NCBI GenBank assembly: GCA_001599295.1 | Contig: BCGN01000006.1 | Location: 124,001-188,000 of the forward strand | DNA: 64,000 nt | Source: Sporopachydermia quercuum | Taxonomy: Eukaryota > Ascomycota > Sporopachydermiomycetes > Sporopachydermiales > Sporopachydermiaceae | Direction: 5' to 3' | Shown here: positions 39,060-49,366 of the stretch, one piece after another | Layout: each line of letters starts with the position of its first letter | Numbering within the stretch: the first letter of the stretch is position 1 | Translations under genes and position numbers: made by a program | Notes under the pieces: model-generated | Seen by the model: only the letters and a program-made list of their open reading frames with translations | The model's database searches: none | What the model was told of the DNA's origin: nothing

Positions 39060-40733
39060 ATGTCCAAACCAGAGGAGCCCAGTCGCTCAAGTTCTTCAGT
39101 TCATTCTTCTGACGAGTCCACCTTTGAAGAACCAAGGGATTTGGTAACACCTAATGATATCGATTTAGAATCTGGCGATATACTTCACAGAGCAAACTCC
39201 AATCTGGAATCATTAGCTGATCAAGACAGAGTAACAAGAATTATATCTGGTATAGAGGATGAAAAACCAGAGGAAGAAGATTTACCTCTAATGGGTGGTG
39301 GAAAAGATTATCCTCCAATGCCACCGGACAAAGATCTCTACTATGTAGACTTCCTTGGACCTGATGATCCAATCCACCCTCATAATTGGCCCTTAAAGAA
39401 GAAGATGGCTGCTTTCGCTGCCTTAGGATTTGACACTTTCTCCATTGTCTTTGGTTCAGCAATCTATTCTTCTTCTATCGGCACCGTAGCCGAAAAGTTT
39501 GGGGTTGCAACTGTTGTTGCTACACTGGGTCTTTCACTATATGTCTTGGGATTTGCTTCAGGACCCATTGTATGGGCACCATTATCAGAATTGTACGGCA
39601 GAAAGATTGTCTTATTGATCTCTGCTTTTGGTTTTACTGCTTTTGGTTTTGGTGCTGCTACTGCTAAAGACATTCAAACACTTATGCTTTGTAGATTTTT
39701 CTGTGGTGCCGTGGGAGCTGCACCAATGGCTGTCGTTGCCGCAGCTTTTGCTGATATGTTTGGAAATTTAACAAGAGGTAGAGCATTGATTATTTTCTCT
39801 GCTTTGGTTTTCGTTGGTCCCGCAATGTCGCCCGTTGTTGGTGGTTTTGTTGATGCCAGTTATCTTGGTTGGAGATGGACTTTATATATTCCTGCAATCT
39901 GTGGTAGTGCCTCCTTTATTTTGTGTTTCTTATTCTACAGCGAATCTCATCATCCTTTGATCTTAGCAAGAAAAGCTGAGATCATTCGTCGTAGAACTGG
40001 CAATTGGGGTGTTCGTTCCAAATATGATGATTTCTCATTATCATTTCAAGAAATTGTTGAAAAGAACATTACTAGACCTCTTAATATGCTTGCTAAAGAA
40101 CCTATCTTATTATTGGTCAGCATCTATAATGGCTTCATTTATGCATTATTATACCTTTTATTTGGTGCTTATCCACTTATCTTCCAAGGAAAGTATCATT
40201 TCAAAGAAGGTGTTGCTGATTTACCTTTTATTGCATTGTCGATTGGAATGTTATTTGGATCCTCGTTCTGTTTTTGGTATGAAAGGATTTACGTTAGCCG
40301 ATTTATAGCAAGAGGCTGTAAAATTGTTCCAGAAGATCGTTTACCACCAATGATTTTGGGATCGATTTTATTTCCCATTGGTATTTTATGGTTGTGCTGG
40401 ACAGGTAATTATGCTCATAAGATTCATTGGATAGTCCCAGTTATTGCTGGTGGTTTCATAGGTGCTGGCTTGATTACAATCTTTTTACCATCTTTGAATT
40501 ATATTGTTGATACTTATTTACTATTTGCGGCATCGGCAATTGCAGCAAATACATTCTTAAGATCAGGAATGGCTGCCGTATTTCCTTTATTCACAGTTTA
40601 TATGTTTGATGGAATGGGAATTAATTTTGCTGGTCTATTGATTGGTTTAGTTGCTATTGCTTTGATTCCTATGCCCATCTTATTCTATTTCTATGGTCAT
40701 AAAATAAGAAAGATTTCAAAGTATGCTTTCTAG
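39060..40733 (+). CDS. DHA1-family MFS transporter, FLU1/TPO1-like drug or polyamine exporter
   Basis: 557 residues. A ~100-residue acidic Ser/Glu-rich cytosolic N-terminus ends in DPIHPHNWPLKKK, the PxNW entry motif of fungal DHA1 antiporters. Twelve membrane segments follow. MFS motif A is ELYGRKIVLL, motif C is GFVDASYLGWRW after VGPAMSPVVGG, and the central loop (RRTGNWGVRSKYDDFSLSF) separates the halves. Relatives such as Candida Flu1/Mdr1 and Saccharomyces Tpo1-Tpo4 and Flr1 export drugs, polyamines or organic acids across the plasma membrane in exchange for protons. The substrate cannot be read from the sequence. The codons are fairly biased, suggesting good expression. A TGATTATGTAATCA motif lies downstream, not upstream. 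Confidence 0.9.
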   Translation: MSKPEEPSRSSSSVHSSDESTFEEPRDLVTPNDIDLESGDILHRANSNLESLADQDRVTRIISGIEDEKPEEEDLPLMGGGKDYPPMPPDKDLYYVDFLGPDDPIHPHNWPLKKKMAAFAALGFDTFSIVFGSAIYSSSIGTVAEKFGVATVVATLGLSLYVLGFASGPIVWAPLSELYGRKIVLLISAFGFTAFGFGAATAKDIQTLMLCRFFCGAVGAAPMAVVAAAFADMFGNLTRGRALIIFSALVFVGPAMSPVVGGFVDASYLGWRWTLYIPAICGSASFILCFLFYSESHHPLILARKAEIIRRRTGNWGVRSKYDDFSLSFQEIVEKNITRPLNMLAKEPILLLVSIYNGFIYALLYLLFGAYPLIFQGKYHFKEGVADLPFIALSIGMLFGSSFCFWYERIYVSRFIARGCKIVPEDRLPPMILGSILFPIGILWLCWTGNYAHKIHWIVPVIAGGFIGAGLITIFLPSLNYIVDTYLLFAASAIAANTFLRSGMAAVFPLFTVYMFDGMGINFAGLLIGLVAIALIPMPILFYFYGHKIRKISKYAF

Positions 40734-42015
40734 TCAGATTACAGAAATTAGGAATGGTAATTCAAGGGGTGGAAGAAAGGTTTTAGAATCAGTAATTAGT
40801 TGACCTGTGGTGAAAAAGACCCACTTCTTGGGACATCTACGCTTCCAGCTGGAAATGCAAAATGATATTTTGTCAACCTAAGCATTTCCTGATGAAGAAA
40901 AGGAATGTCTATGGTCTATGCTTTCTTTCCAACTGATTAAACAGCCATAATAAAGATTGATAGAGTAAAGCGAGACCAATGAAGGAATGAACGCATTTTT
41001 CATTGAGTTTTAATGGTACATATTGTTTTGGGGATTTTGAATGTTTACGGTTATTTGAACATAATTTAATAATAATAAAAATAATGATAGTAATATAGAA
41101 TTATAGACAATTTAATAATAATTATAACTAATAATAAATATCATGAAGGAATGGTAGCAACCCATATGGAAATGAAAACAAACTAGTTGTGTGATTATGT
41201 AATCATACTGGTTGAAAAACATTTTTNGAGATAATGACCTTCTTAAAGTTTCCATTCCTTAAAACATGGTTTATAACTGCGCTACATAAACCTTAACTTT
41301 GCTAGTACAGAAACAATATTNAGTTACTTGTTGATACTAAACATGAAATGAGTGCCTTATTTTAATAAGCGTGAATTGATGATACTCTGATGAATGAGCT
41401 GGTTAATAGTATTTTGAAATTGGAATTAATCCAATTGTTTNTGATAACAATCATTCGCTACTCTAATTCAGCTATAATTTTCTCCAGGACAGCAGAATGT
41501 GACCTTCAAAGTTAATCTTTCGAACTAACTGCGACTCCAATGGTTTGGTAAGGGCACAAGCATGTAAACTACTGATGATAATATCTTGTAAGATCGCTGT
41601 TTCAGCCCTATTTCATGTCTACTTTTTAGGTAATACTTTGCTTTACTACCTAACAGGTACCATTTGAACATTTTAGGTCCTGACACTCTATTGTTAGAGN
41701 AGAGCCAACCACCTTTCTAACTCTATTTCCTTTCTTGGTAATAACATAATATTTTCACTTGGCTCTCTCTTCACTTGATTTCTTTCTAATTAAATGAATT
41801 GCTCCACAGTAGAAGGCCATAAAGAATTAAAAGAATTTAAAAAGAATTTTGGTACCTGTAAGTTCCATCAGCAGTGTTGGATGAATACAAGCTGAGATAT
41901 TTTTAGGGATTTAATGATTTATTCTCTTCCATAAAGAAAGCGCTGTTTACGTTGCACTACTGCTAGAAGTGTGGTTTTTTTCTTGCTCTATACTACACAC
42001 TTCAACCACCTTGTG
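40734..42015. other. Intergenic, transporter to unidentified gene
   Basis: 1.28 kb. An extremely AT-rich patch of TAATAATAA-like sequence lies at ~41050-41145, and the second exact TGATTATGTAATCA at 41192-41205. Several N bases. No gene seen. Confidence 0.5.
41192..41205. promoter_or_regulatory. TGATTATGTAATCA motif
   Basis: An exact 14-base match to the copy at 25711-25724 in the ORC4/PMA1 promoter; a near-perfect palindrome. Confidence 0.4.
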
Positions 42016-43875
42016 ATGAGCTCTCCTGGAAGAAAAGAAAGTCAAGAGGAAAGTGGGAACAGCTTTTTTGTAGCTGCCGAGAATTCAGGCCAATCGAAGT
42101 CTTTAAATTCTGCCCCTGCTCTGGCTACACCCAGGATTGCTACACAAGACTCTTTTGAAGCACTAAATGCACCTGCTTTACAGTCATCAAACCATTACTC
42201 AAGTACGCTTTCAACTCCCTCTTCAAACAGCAAAAGCTTTCATAGATTTTCTACATTATCACAGTATTCAGCAGTAGTGGAACAAGCGACAGAAGTGACA
42301 TTATCGAAACCTGGCGAAGGAAAAGGAGGATTTATTGTTTTAGATTCTAATGATGTGAATAAACATGACGTTCTCACGAATACCCTTACCAATCCTGATT
42401 CTATTATATCCGATGTTATTCCGCCTTCCAATGCATCAGTTGCTTCAGGGGAAGTACAACAATTTAAACCCGAGATTGTTCATCATCCGAAAGAGTTTAA
42501 GAGTCTAGAAGCCGTTCTAACAAATCAAACATTTGGTAGTCATGAAGCTGGCACTACTAATAATGTAATGCCTAACATACATAATAGTAAACGTGATAGC
42601 TCAACTACTACATCTTCTCATTCATATAATCTTGATAGCTCGTCTATACACAATTTCCGTACGGGTGGTCATTTATCGCGTGATGATACATTGAAAGCAG
42701 TTGCTCCTCTGAATGTTGCACCAAATCGAAAATCAGCAGATATCAATTTACATTCTAATGACAGTTTGAATGATTTTATTGCTCAGTTGAATGAGGGAAA
42801 ACGAAATTCAGTAAATAGTGGGAATGGCATTGGAATTAGCGATTCCTATGGCAAGAATGGTGATGCAAGCTCCAATAGTAAAAACAGTGGGAATCAAAAA
42901 AGAGACTACGGTGAAAGTAGAGATATTAATAGAGGTGGCATGAATAGAATGAACGAGTTGAGGTTTTCTAATGAGTATGCTGATTTTGGACNTCCTGGGT
43001 TATTTGGAGTCAACAATAACAATGGTTCAGGAAACATTCGCCAAAGTGTTATTTCTTCTAATTTGTCATATTACACTGCGTCTTCTCCCGACAGTGGCGG
43101 TGAAGAGTTTAAGAAAACCAGCAAAAACACCCCTGCGTCAGCGGTTGAGCAGGGAGTTACGGCAGAAACTATTACAGGAATATCAAATGTTAGCGCAGAA
43201 AATTTCAACCCCGTACCAGACTTCAGTACNGGAATTACCAATTCTAGTACAAGATTTGTAACAGGCCTTCCGGCAGGAATTAATCTTGCTGCTGTAGGAA
43301 GTATTGATACACCAACAACTCCTATATCGCCAACAAAAGAATTAAACCATCCATCAATTAAAATTCCTGAAACCCCTCAAAGTATTGCCAGCTCTCATTA
43401 TACAAATTCATCTCCAGCAGAGTGGACTTCTCCTCAAAGGAGTAAAAATAAGATTAGGGATGAAGCTAACAAAAATAATATGAGCAGTGAAGACTATGCT
43501 ACTGCTAATGCACCTTCGAATTCATCATTTACATATCCACAACTATCAAAACTGCTTAATCTAACAGCAGACTCGTCTGGAATCCCAAAACCTGTTATCA
43601 AATCATTGAGAGGCGAAATGTCTGACGATGGAGACAATATTAATAGTACATCTGGTAACAAAATCACCAGCAGCGCGAATNGTGAACTTTTTCAAAGCAT
43701 TTTAGCCGATGACTTCAAGGACATGAATTTATCATTCAAAGACAAGCAATTAATTGATAAAATTGTTTCCTCACTTGGCAGAGTAACAATGGAAATGAAT
43801 TTGGACGAAGGAAAAAGAATTGAAGGTGAGCGAAGATTGGCTAATGCTTTAAGAGCTTTGGAAGGTTGGATATAG
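42016..43875 (+). CDS. Unidentified low-complexity protein with conserved-looking C-terminus
   Basis: 619 residues from the first ATG (MSSPGRKESQEES); the frame is open 15 codons further without an ATG. Most of it is Ser/Asn/Thr-rich and probably disordered, with many Ser-Pro and Thr-Pro pairs (for example IDTPTTPISPTKE) that could be CDK or MAPK targets. The last ~60 residues differ: SILADDFKDMNLSFKDKQLI, then SSLGRVTMEMNLDEGKRIEG and RRLANALRALEGWI, predicted helical and dense in charged and hydrophobic residues. This is the likely folded, functional part. I do not recognise the family. No membrane segment, signal peptide or intron is seen. N bases blur four codons. Confidence 0.8.
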   Translation: MSSPGRKESQEESGNSFFVAAENSGQSKSLNSAPALATPRIATQDSFEALNAPALQSSNHYSSTLSTPSSNSKSFHRFSTLSQYSAVVEQATEVTLSKPGEGKGGFIVLDSNDVNKHDVLTNTLTNPDSIISDVIPPSNASVASGEVQQFKPEIVHHPKEFKSLEAVLTNQTFGSHEAGTTNNVMPNIHNSKRDSSTTTSSHSYNLDSSSIHNFRTGGHLSRDDTLKAVAPLNVAPNRKSADINLHSNDSLNDFIAQLNEGKRNSVNSGNGIGISDSYGKNGDASSNSKNSGNQKRDYGESRDINRGGMNRMNELRFSNEYADFGXPGLFGVNNNNGSGNIRQSVISSNLSYYTASSPDSGGEEFKKTSKNTPASAVEQGVTAETITGISNVSAENFNPVPDFSXGITNSSTRFVTGLPAGINLAAVGSIDTPTTPISPTKELNHPSIKIPETPQSIASSHYTNSSPAEWTSPQRSKNKIRDEANKNNMSSEDYATANAPSNSSFTYPQLSKLLNLTADSSGIPKPVIKSLRGEMSDDGDNINSTSGNKITSSANXELFQSILADDFKDMNLSFKDKQLIDKIVSSLGRVTMEMNLDEGKRIEGERRLANALRALEGWI

Positions 43876-44360
43876 TATGCAGTTGTATTTTAGCATCGGT
43901 TTAAATACAAGGACAGGAATAAGAAAAAGAATAAAAGAAAGATTAAGTGTAAGAGTGAGAGCGTAGAATGTGAATGTGAATGTGTNTGTAGTCAATCAAA
44001 CGTAATAGAGGAAGAGCATATGAGTTAGAGAATCTGCATAGTAGGAATGATGTACATATATATGAGGGAATTATGTTTGTCGAACGAGATATTTTTAAAA
44101 ATGATCAAGCGTGCCTATGACAGTGGAATATTGTGATTATAGCTACTCAGGCACATCTGTTTAAAAAAGATTCTTATCACATGTATACTGTCAGAAAACT
44201 TGGTTCTAATAATCATCATAATGTATCTGTTTATATTCATTGTCTTTCTATTTCATTGATTGTTTCTTACTACCAAAATGCATGGTATGACTGGGTGAAA
44301 ATTTTATGGGTTTATTCGTACAACTACTTCATCTCCAATGGCTAAACTCGTATATTTTCA
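43876..44360. other. Convergent spacer before SIR2/HST1
   Basis: 485 bp of 3' sequence with a short degenerate GAATGT repeat near 43966-43990. No gene seen. Confidence 0.5.
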
Positions 44361-46547
44361 TCAACTGCGAAACAAACTTGTACTGCTCTCGTTTCTGTTT
44401 CCGTTTCTGTTTCCGTTTCCGCTCCTGGTATCGTTTCCATAGCCATTGCTCTTTCCGCCATTAATCCCGTTTTGAAACTGAAGATCATTAAGAGCATTTG
44501 ATGCTGAATGCTTTCCGTAAACTATCTTTGTTCCAAGCTCTCTTTCATTAGTTTCTTCGTTTTCATCAACACTAGCTATACTACTATTACTGCTGATACT
44601 GGTGTTACCATCCTCTTCTTCCCCTCTATTCCCCTCCTCCGCTTTTTCTCCCGTTTTTGACCTCTTTTCTTCATTTCCCTTTCCTTTTCTCGTTTCCGTT
44701 GCCCTGCTACCATTAGTATCCCCTCTAGTATCCTCTCCTAATAAAGGCTTATACTCAAGCACTTTATACACTCCTTCGCCTAAATCCTCAATGTGAGGTA
44801 TTTCAGGCTTTAGCATCTTATGTTTTAAATCCCATCCTAGATTGATACACAACCATTGAACAACATCATCGCAATTTCCAAGTATAGTGACATCAAACTC
44901 TGTATGTTTAGCTATATCTCTATTTATATATATTTGTGGAATTTCTTTAGGTACTAAATGAGTGATATCAGACACTGGGGTTACTTTCAAGGAAGTACCA
45001 ATACAGAGAAGCAAATCACATTCGTTCCTGTCAATTTTGATATTCTGGTGGTACTCTTCGCATAAATCTTCTCCAAAAAATGTAATGTCTGGTTTCATTA
45101 CTCCATAGAAATAATCCGAGTCGGAATCGGAATCTGAGTCTGAGTCAAATGTATTCCCTTTGTTCTTCTTTCTGATATTTGCTGCTCTAGTGTCTTCTTT
45201 TCGTTTTCTACAAACAGGACATTTCGCCACTCTTCCAGCCTTGATATCATCAAACAAATCGTTTCCTGGACATTTATATCTACATGTTTGGCAGGTGGCC
45301 GAAGCAAATGATCCATGACAGTGGACAAGCTTCTCTGTGCTTATTCCAGCGTTGGATTCGATGTTATCAATATTCTGAGTATAATTGCGCAGCAGCTTCC
45401 CTTTATCTTCAAGTAATTTGATAAAGGAATGTGTAGGCGTGTATATATCACGCTCTGGAAGGATATCTTTNGCCACTTGGTAGAAAATTGTTGGGTCATC
45501 CCTGAATTGGTGGATATCAAAAATCTCCTGAGGATCTGATAGTTTAAGGTATTGATATTTATTGTAGAGACCCTTCTTAGAACGGAAATCAGGTATTCCT
45601 AAACTAGTGGAAATACCAGCTCCAGTGAGAACCATTATTTTTTTGGCCTCGCGAATCTTATTTAACATAGTAAGCATATTAGAGTACTCCACAACACGTT
45701 CTCGATATGAAAGACAATGACGAATAGCATAGCGAAGTGCACGTAAAAGTCTATGTTCTCCATCATCAGAATCGTCTAGAAGGAGAATAGACGATGGAAG
45801 AAACCCAAGGCCTACCAGAAGTTGTGGAATGCTGTATTTACATTCCTTACCCAAATATCGGTTAATAAAAGCTTCAATACCTTCACTACGAAGACAAGTC
45901 TTCATATCAATGCTCTCTCTCTTTGAAACTGTACTAGAAATAGAGAATGGGTCGATTTTTGTGTCCGCTTTGATTATAGGGGCATCCAAGTCCGATTCAG
46001 TACTGCCATAAGGATTGGTACTATTGTTAGATGAGAATCCTATGAGATGTAAATTCCCTGCGTCGTTATCGTCGTTATCGTCGTTATCGTCATTATCATT
46101 GCTGTCATCGTCATCATTGTCATCATCGTGATTACTCTCTTCTTCCTCTTGATCGTCATCCTGCTGGTAGATCCCATCTTCTCTGCAGCTTTCAAGGTAG
46201 CTCTCGTCGTCGTTATCGATATCATTGTCGTTATCATTATCATTTTCTTCCTCACTGGAAATCGCTGGACGAAAGTTTTTACTACCATGAACAGGAGTCT
46301 CCTCTTTCACATAAATTCCTTTATCTATGTTTTCTACAAGGTTATTCTCTAGTAAAAAATCATTAGAAATCATTCCATTTGCGACACTATTCAGCTTTGC
46401 AATTGATGGACTGGAAGCAGCTGATGGGAAAGTAGTGATGCTTGGAGAAACGACCATCTCCTGTTTCGCAATTTTGGCTGTTTTCTCATTGCCAGAAACA
46501 TCAGGACTGCCTTCAAATGGCCTCTTACTATTCAGTTGGAACTCCAT
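44361..46547 (-). CDS. SIR2/HST1-type NAD-dependent protein deacetylase (class I sirtuin)
   Basis: 728 residues. A strongly acidic Asp/Asn-rich N-terminal region (~80-160, encoded partly by a 9-bp repeat) is followed by FINRYLGKECKYSIPQLLVG, as in Sir2/Hst1. The catalytic core starts at ~300 with LTGAGISTSLGIPDFRS, then TQNIDNIESNAGI, HCHGSF with the catalytic histidine (~407), and the zinc cysteines CQTC and CPVC. GTSLKVTPVSD and INRD bind NAD. The C-terminal ~120 residues are low-complexity Glu/Gly/Asn-rich. Sir2 silences mating loci, rDNA and telomeres, while Hst1 represses with Sum1/Rfm1; the split followed the whole-genome duplication, so a single ancestral-type gene is expected here. 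The Ser-Asp-rich insert between the zinc pairs and MKPDITFFGE is unusual. Confidence 0.93.
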   Translation of the reverse strand: MEFQLNSKRPFEGSPDVSGNEKTAKIAKQEMVVSPSITTFPSAASSPSIAKLNSVANGMISNDFLLENNLVENIDKGIYVKEETPVHGSKNFRPAISSEEENDNDNDNDIDNDDESYLESCREDGIYQQDDDQEEEESNHDDDNDDDDSNDNDDNDDNDDNDAGNLHLIGFSSNNSTNPYGSTESDLDAPIIKADTKIDPFSISSTVSKRESIDMKTCLRSEGIEAFINRYLGKECKYSIPQLLVGLGFLPSSILLLDDSDDGEHRLLRALRYAIRHCLSYRERVVEYSNMLTMLNKIREAKKIMVLTGAGISTSLGIPDFRSKKGLYNKYQYLKLSDPQEIFDIHQFRDDPTIFYQVXKDILPERDIYTPTHSFIKLLEDKGKLLRNYTQNIDNIESNAGISTEKLVHCHGSFASATCQTCRYKCPGNDLFDDIKAGRVAKCPVCRKRKEDTRAANIRKKNKGNTFDSDSDSDSDSDYFYGVMKPDITFFGEDLCEEYHQNIKIDRNECDLLLCIGTSLKVTPVSDITHLVPKEIPQIYINRDIAKHTEFDVTILGNCDDVVQWLCINLGWDLKHKMLKPEIPHIEDLGEGVYKVLEYKPLLGEDTRGDTNGSRATETRKGKGNEEKRSKTGEKAEEGNRGEEEDGNTSISSNSSIASVDENEETNERELGTKIVYGKHSASNALNDLQFQNGINGGKSNGYGNDTRSGNGNRNGNRNESSTSLFRS
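44391..44420 (-). repeat. (GTTTCY)5 coding minisatellite
   Basis: Five hexamer units that encode the alternating Gly-Asn-Arg-Asn repeat near the sirtuin C-terminus. The 6-bp period keeps the frame, so copy number can change without frameshift. Confidence 0.9.
46062..46097 (-). repeat. 9-bp coding repeat, acidic tract of the sirtuin
   Basis: Three exact GTCGTTATC units plus one variant; encodes Asp-Asp-Asn repeats. In-frame and probably length-variable. Confidence 0.9.
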
Positions 46548-47533
46548 TTTGGTGATAGGAATATATTAGAAAGAGTCGAAATAAAAGAGTTGTTTATTTG
46601 TCAATGCGTTGTTGATAAGGAAAAACAGGAAGCCTATTCATAAAACTAAGTGATTAGGAAAGTCGCTCAGTGGAGTTCGTTACTGGTCACCTATCTGCGA
46701 AACATTTGTTATTGCGTTCTGTAAACTTGAAAAGCTCAGCACAATCAAAATAAATTGATTTCAAAACAAGAACGCTAATCACTGTACAATAAATATTGAT
46801 GGAGGGTGATAAGCGGAAAGAGAAAGGATGACAACTAATTGGCTCGTTAAAATGGCTGCCAGCTTGATTCATTCGACAGTGTTCTACGGGGTGTGCAACA
46901 GTATGATGATGAGATGTTGTAGAGCAATAGCAATACCTTTCATTATCAGCTAGCAATGGCAATCAATTACCTCTTTTGATAAGAANGTGAAGTTCATCGC
47001 ATCTTCAGGCTAGCCTGCGAAAAACCGGAAATGATAATCTTGTTAGGTTGGCAAAATCAAACACCCAATCACCGAGATTGATTTTACTTCGTATAAAAAA
47101 TTACGCACTAATTAGGTAACTGGTACAAAAGGTTTGAATTTTATCATCACCATTTTTCAGTCAATGCTACTATGGTTTATATGTTCAAGGTTCAAGGTTG
47201 AATATAATTTGAACCACAGTAAAAGAGTTTGTTATTCACAGTGAAGTGTTTATTAACAGACCAGTTATCTGATTACTTGGATNGACGGTTTTAGTCTCTT
47301 GAATACTTGAAACAGATTTTCTTTTGATGTTCAAGCAAGCATTTTAATTATTAGCAGTAATTCAGCACGCCAACTAAATATATATACCTATTTACAGGCT
47401 ATTGTCCACCTGTCAATTTTCTTCCTATTACCAACACAGATTTATTGAGGTATATTGTCAATCCTACATTGTGCCAAAGTTGATTATCCAATTAACATTA
47501 CTTTCTAAAAGCGACTCATTAAGACATCACACA
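46548..47533. promoter_or_regulatory. Divergent promoter region, sirtuin / MRP10
   Basis: About 1 kb between two start codons. AT-rich, with one TATATATA stretch near 47378, about 155 bp before MRP10. No gene seen. Confidence 0.4.
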
Positions 47534-47812
47534 ATGGATAAACAAAGGATCGTGCGACTGCCAGCCTTAAAACAGCTGAAAATGAAGAGCAAAGGCAAAG
47601 CTACAGCAAAAGAAGCTCCCTGTGGTATAGTGCTAACGTTTTTATTGAAGTGTTGGGCTGCTAATGGTGAGGGTTCTGCTGGTTGTTTAAAATTGGAGTC
47701 CGATTTAAAAAACTGCATGAAAGAATGGACACCAACTGTTGAAAAGAATGTCAATGCTGCTTATCACACCCAACGTCTATTTCCTAGAGTGTCGGGTAAA
47801 GCTCATGATTAG
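47534..47812 (+). CDS. MRP10: MRP10, mitochondrial small-subunit ribosomal protein mS37
   Basis: 92 residues from the ATG at 47534; the frame is open 44 codons further but with no ATG. The N-terminus RIVRLPALKQLKMK matches Mrp10 (RLPPLPRLKVK in S. cerevisiae). Cysteines at 30, 40, 51 and 61 form a twin CX9C hairpin. The C-terminus YHTQRLFPRVSGKAHD matches YHAARLYDRINGKPHD. The length equals the family norm. Twin CX9C proteins are usually oxidised by Mia40 in the intermembrane space; yeast Mrp10 also has an atypical matrix-targeting N-terminus, consistent with the basic leader seen here. It is part of the mitochondrial ribosome small subunit. Confidence 0.96.
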   Translation: MDKQRIVRLPALKQLKMKSKGKATAKEAPCGIVLTFLLKCWAANGEGSAGCLKLESDLKNCMKEWTPTVEKNVNAAYHTQRLFPRVSGKAHD

Positions 47813-49366
47813 TCAGCGAACATTTAAGGTGCCTAAGGAGGAGAATGNAGAAAATTAAAGAAGGTATTCAGTGTTCAGAATGCCAGTTTTTAATCTCATT
47901 ACCATGTATATATTCGAGTTATTGATAGGATTTTGAAAATTTAAATCGTCAGTTTACTAGGAGTGGATAGTAGTTATCAGATAGGCTGAAGGGATAGAAC
48001 GAAATAACATCAATGTTAATAGTATTGCTGCTTGGAATCAAAGAAATAAATCCGGTTGTATTGAATGATAACCACAGTGTTCCGCTATTGGTTGATTACA
48101 AAATTCTTTGCATTAGTATCAATCAATTTTGTTAAATGTGCATGTCAACTCAGGTGCGTAAAAGCATTGGTTTTGGTAATATCGAAAACAGTAGTGACCA
48201 ATAGTCTGCAATATTTTTAGACACCTTCNTATTACTAGTTATTTTCCCAGATGTTTCAAAACTTTCAAATGTATTTTGATTCGAATCAATGTTCACAAAA
48301 TTTTCAAATTATACCATAATTAATGTCATTCCATTTCTCATTATTCTCCTTTGCATTGTTTTATTTTGCGATATAACCATACGGTTCTATATATTTTCAC
48401 TTGTTTCTAGTCGTTTGAGTTTTGTTTATCGAACCAATATAAGATAGCTCATTTCTTCTAAAATTCTCACTCCTTTCTGTTTCAATTAGAAACTAGATTA
48501 CCAATAGGGTCAGCCNAGTAGATCATTGAACCTCTCTTCATTTTTTTGTTATGTCGGNTTGGTCCAAGGAGAGAAATTTCGGAAACCCATTACATACAAA
48601 CCCATAGTGCCCATTATTGAAAACCAAAATCTCCGTTATGATCTGTCATTTCCGAAATCTTTAACTTAGATTGTTTTACCCCTGTAATAAGACAATTTTC
48701 ATTTCAGCCATAAACCACAGAAAAGAAGAAATTAAAATTAACTATTCATCTCTATTCATTTTCTTTGCTTCTATCATTGCATTGCAATTAAAGCTGCTCA
48801 TCTATTTTCACTATTATCACTAAGGACACTATTCTTTATAATTTCATGATTAATAGAACTGTTAGTTAATCGTTTGTGTTGCATTCATCGCTGTTACCGC
48901 AGAAGATCGAATACTAGTTAGCTCCACAGTCTCCCCATCATTCTCATACCTGAGCCTCAGCAGATCTGTCTGTGTGCCACTTTGTTGATACAATAACAAA
49001 ACGGTAGTTGATTGCAGATTGATTGTGGAACTGTTTGTTTTGATCTGGTCTACTCATCAAACAGCTAAGCTATTTAGCTTTGAGCTTGTCAACCAGTATC
49101 TTTAGTTCCTGTTAGGCAGTTCCACAAAGCATCGGTATTGCACATCATCTTTGCAGCCATATCATAATCTGNTCTACCTCTTCGCCTACTTTGATCGTTG
49201 ACCGCTATCAAAAGTAGTCATATCAGCTGATACAACCGATAGCTTTACTATACTTTTCTTTCGTATATGCATATTTCGACTCTGAATTATCCAAGGCGCC
49301 GAGTATATTGATAATACTGCGTTCACATCAACTCTATACTGTAAAATACTGCTATAACGTCTCGCA
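47813..49366. other. Intergenic, MRP10 to MTF2-like gene
   Basis: 1.55 kb. An inverted pair of TTTCGGAAA / TTTCCGAAA (48574-48585 and 48648-48658) flanks a run of three CCCAT repeats. No ORF with coding character and no RNA gene recognised. Confidence 0.45.

Noticed and set aside
48574-48658. Inverted TTTCGGAAA / TTTCCGAAA pair resembling the CDEIII core of point centromeres
   Set aside because: No CDEI (RTCACRTG) at the right distance and no 80-bp AT-only CDEII between. Point centromeres are confined to Saccharomycetaceae, which this genome does not resemble.
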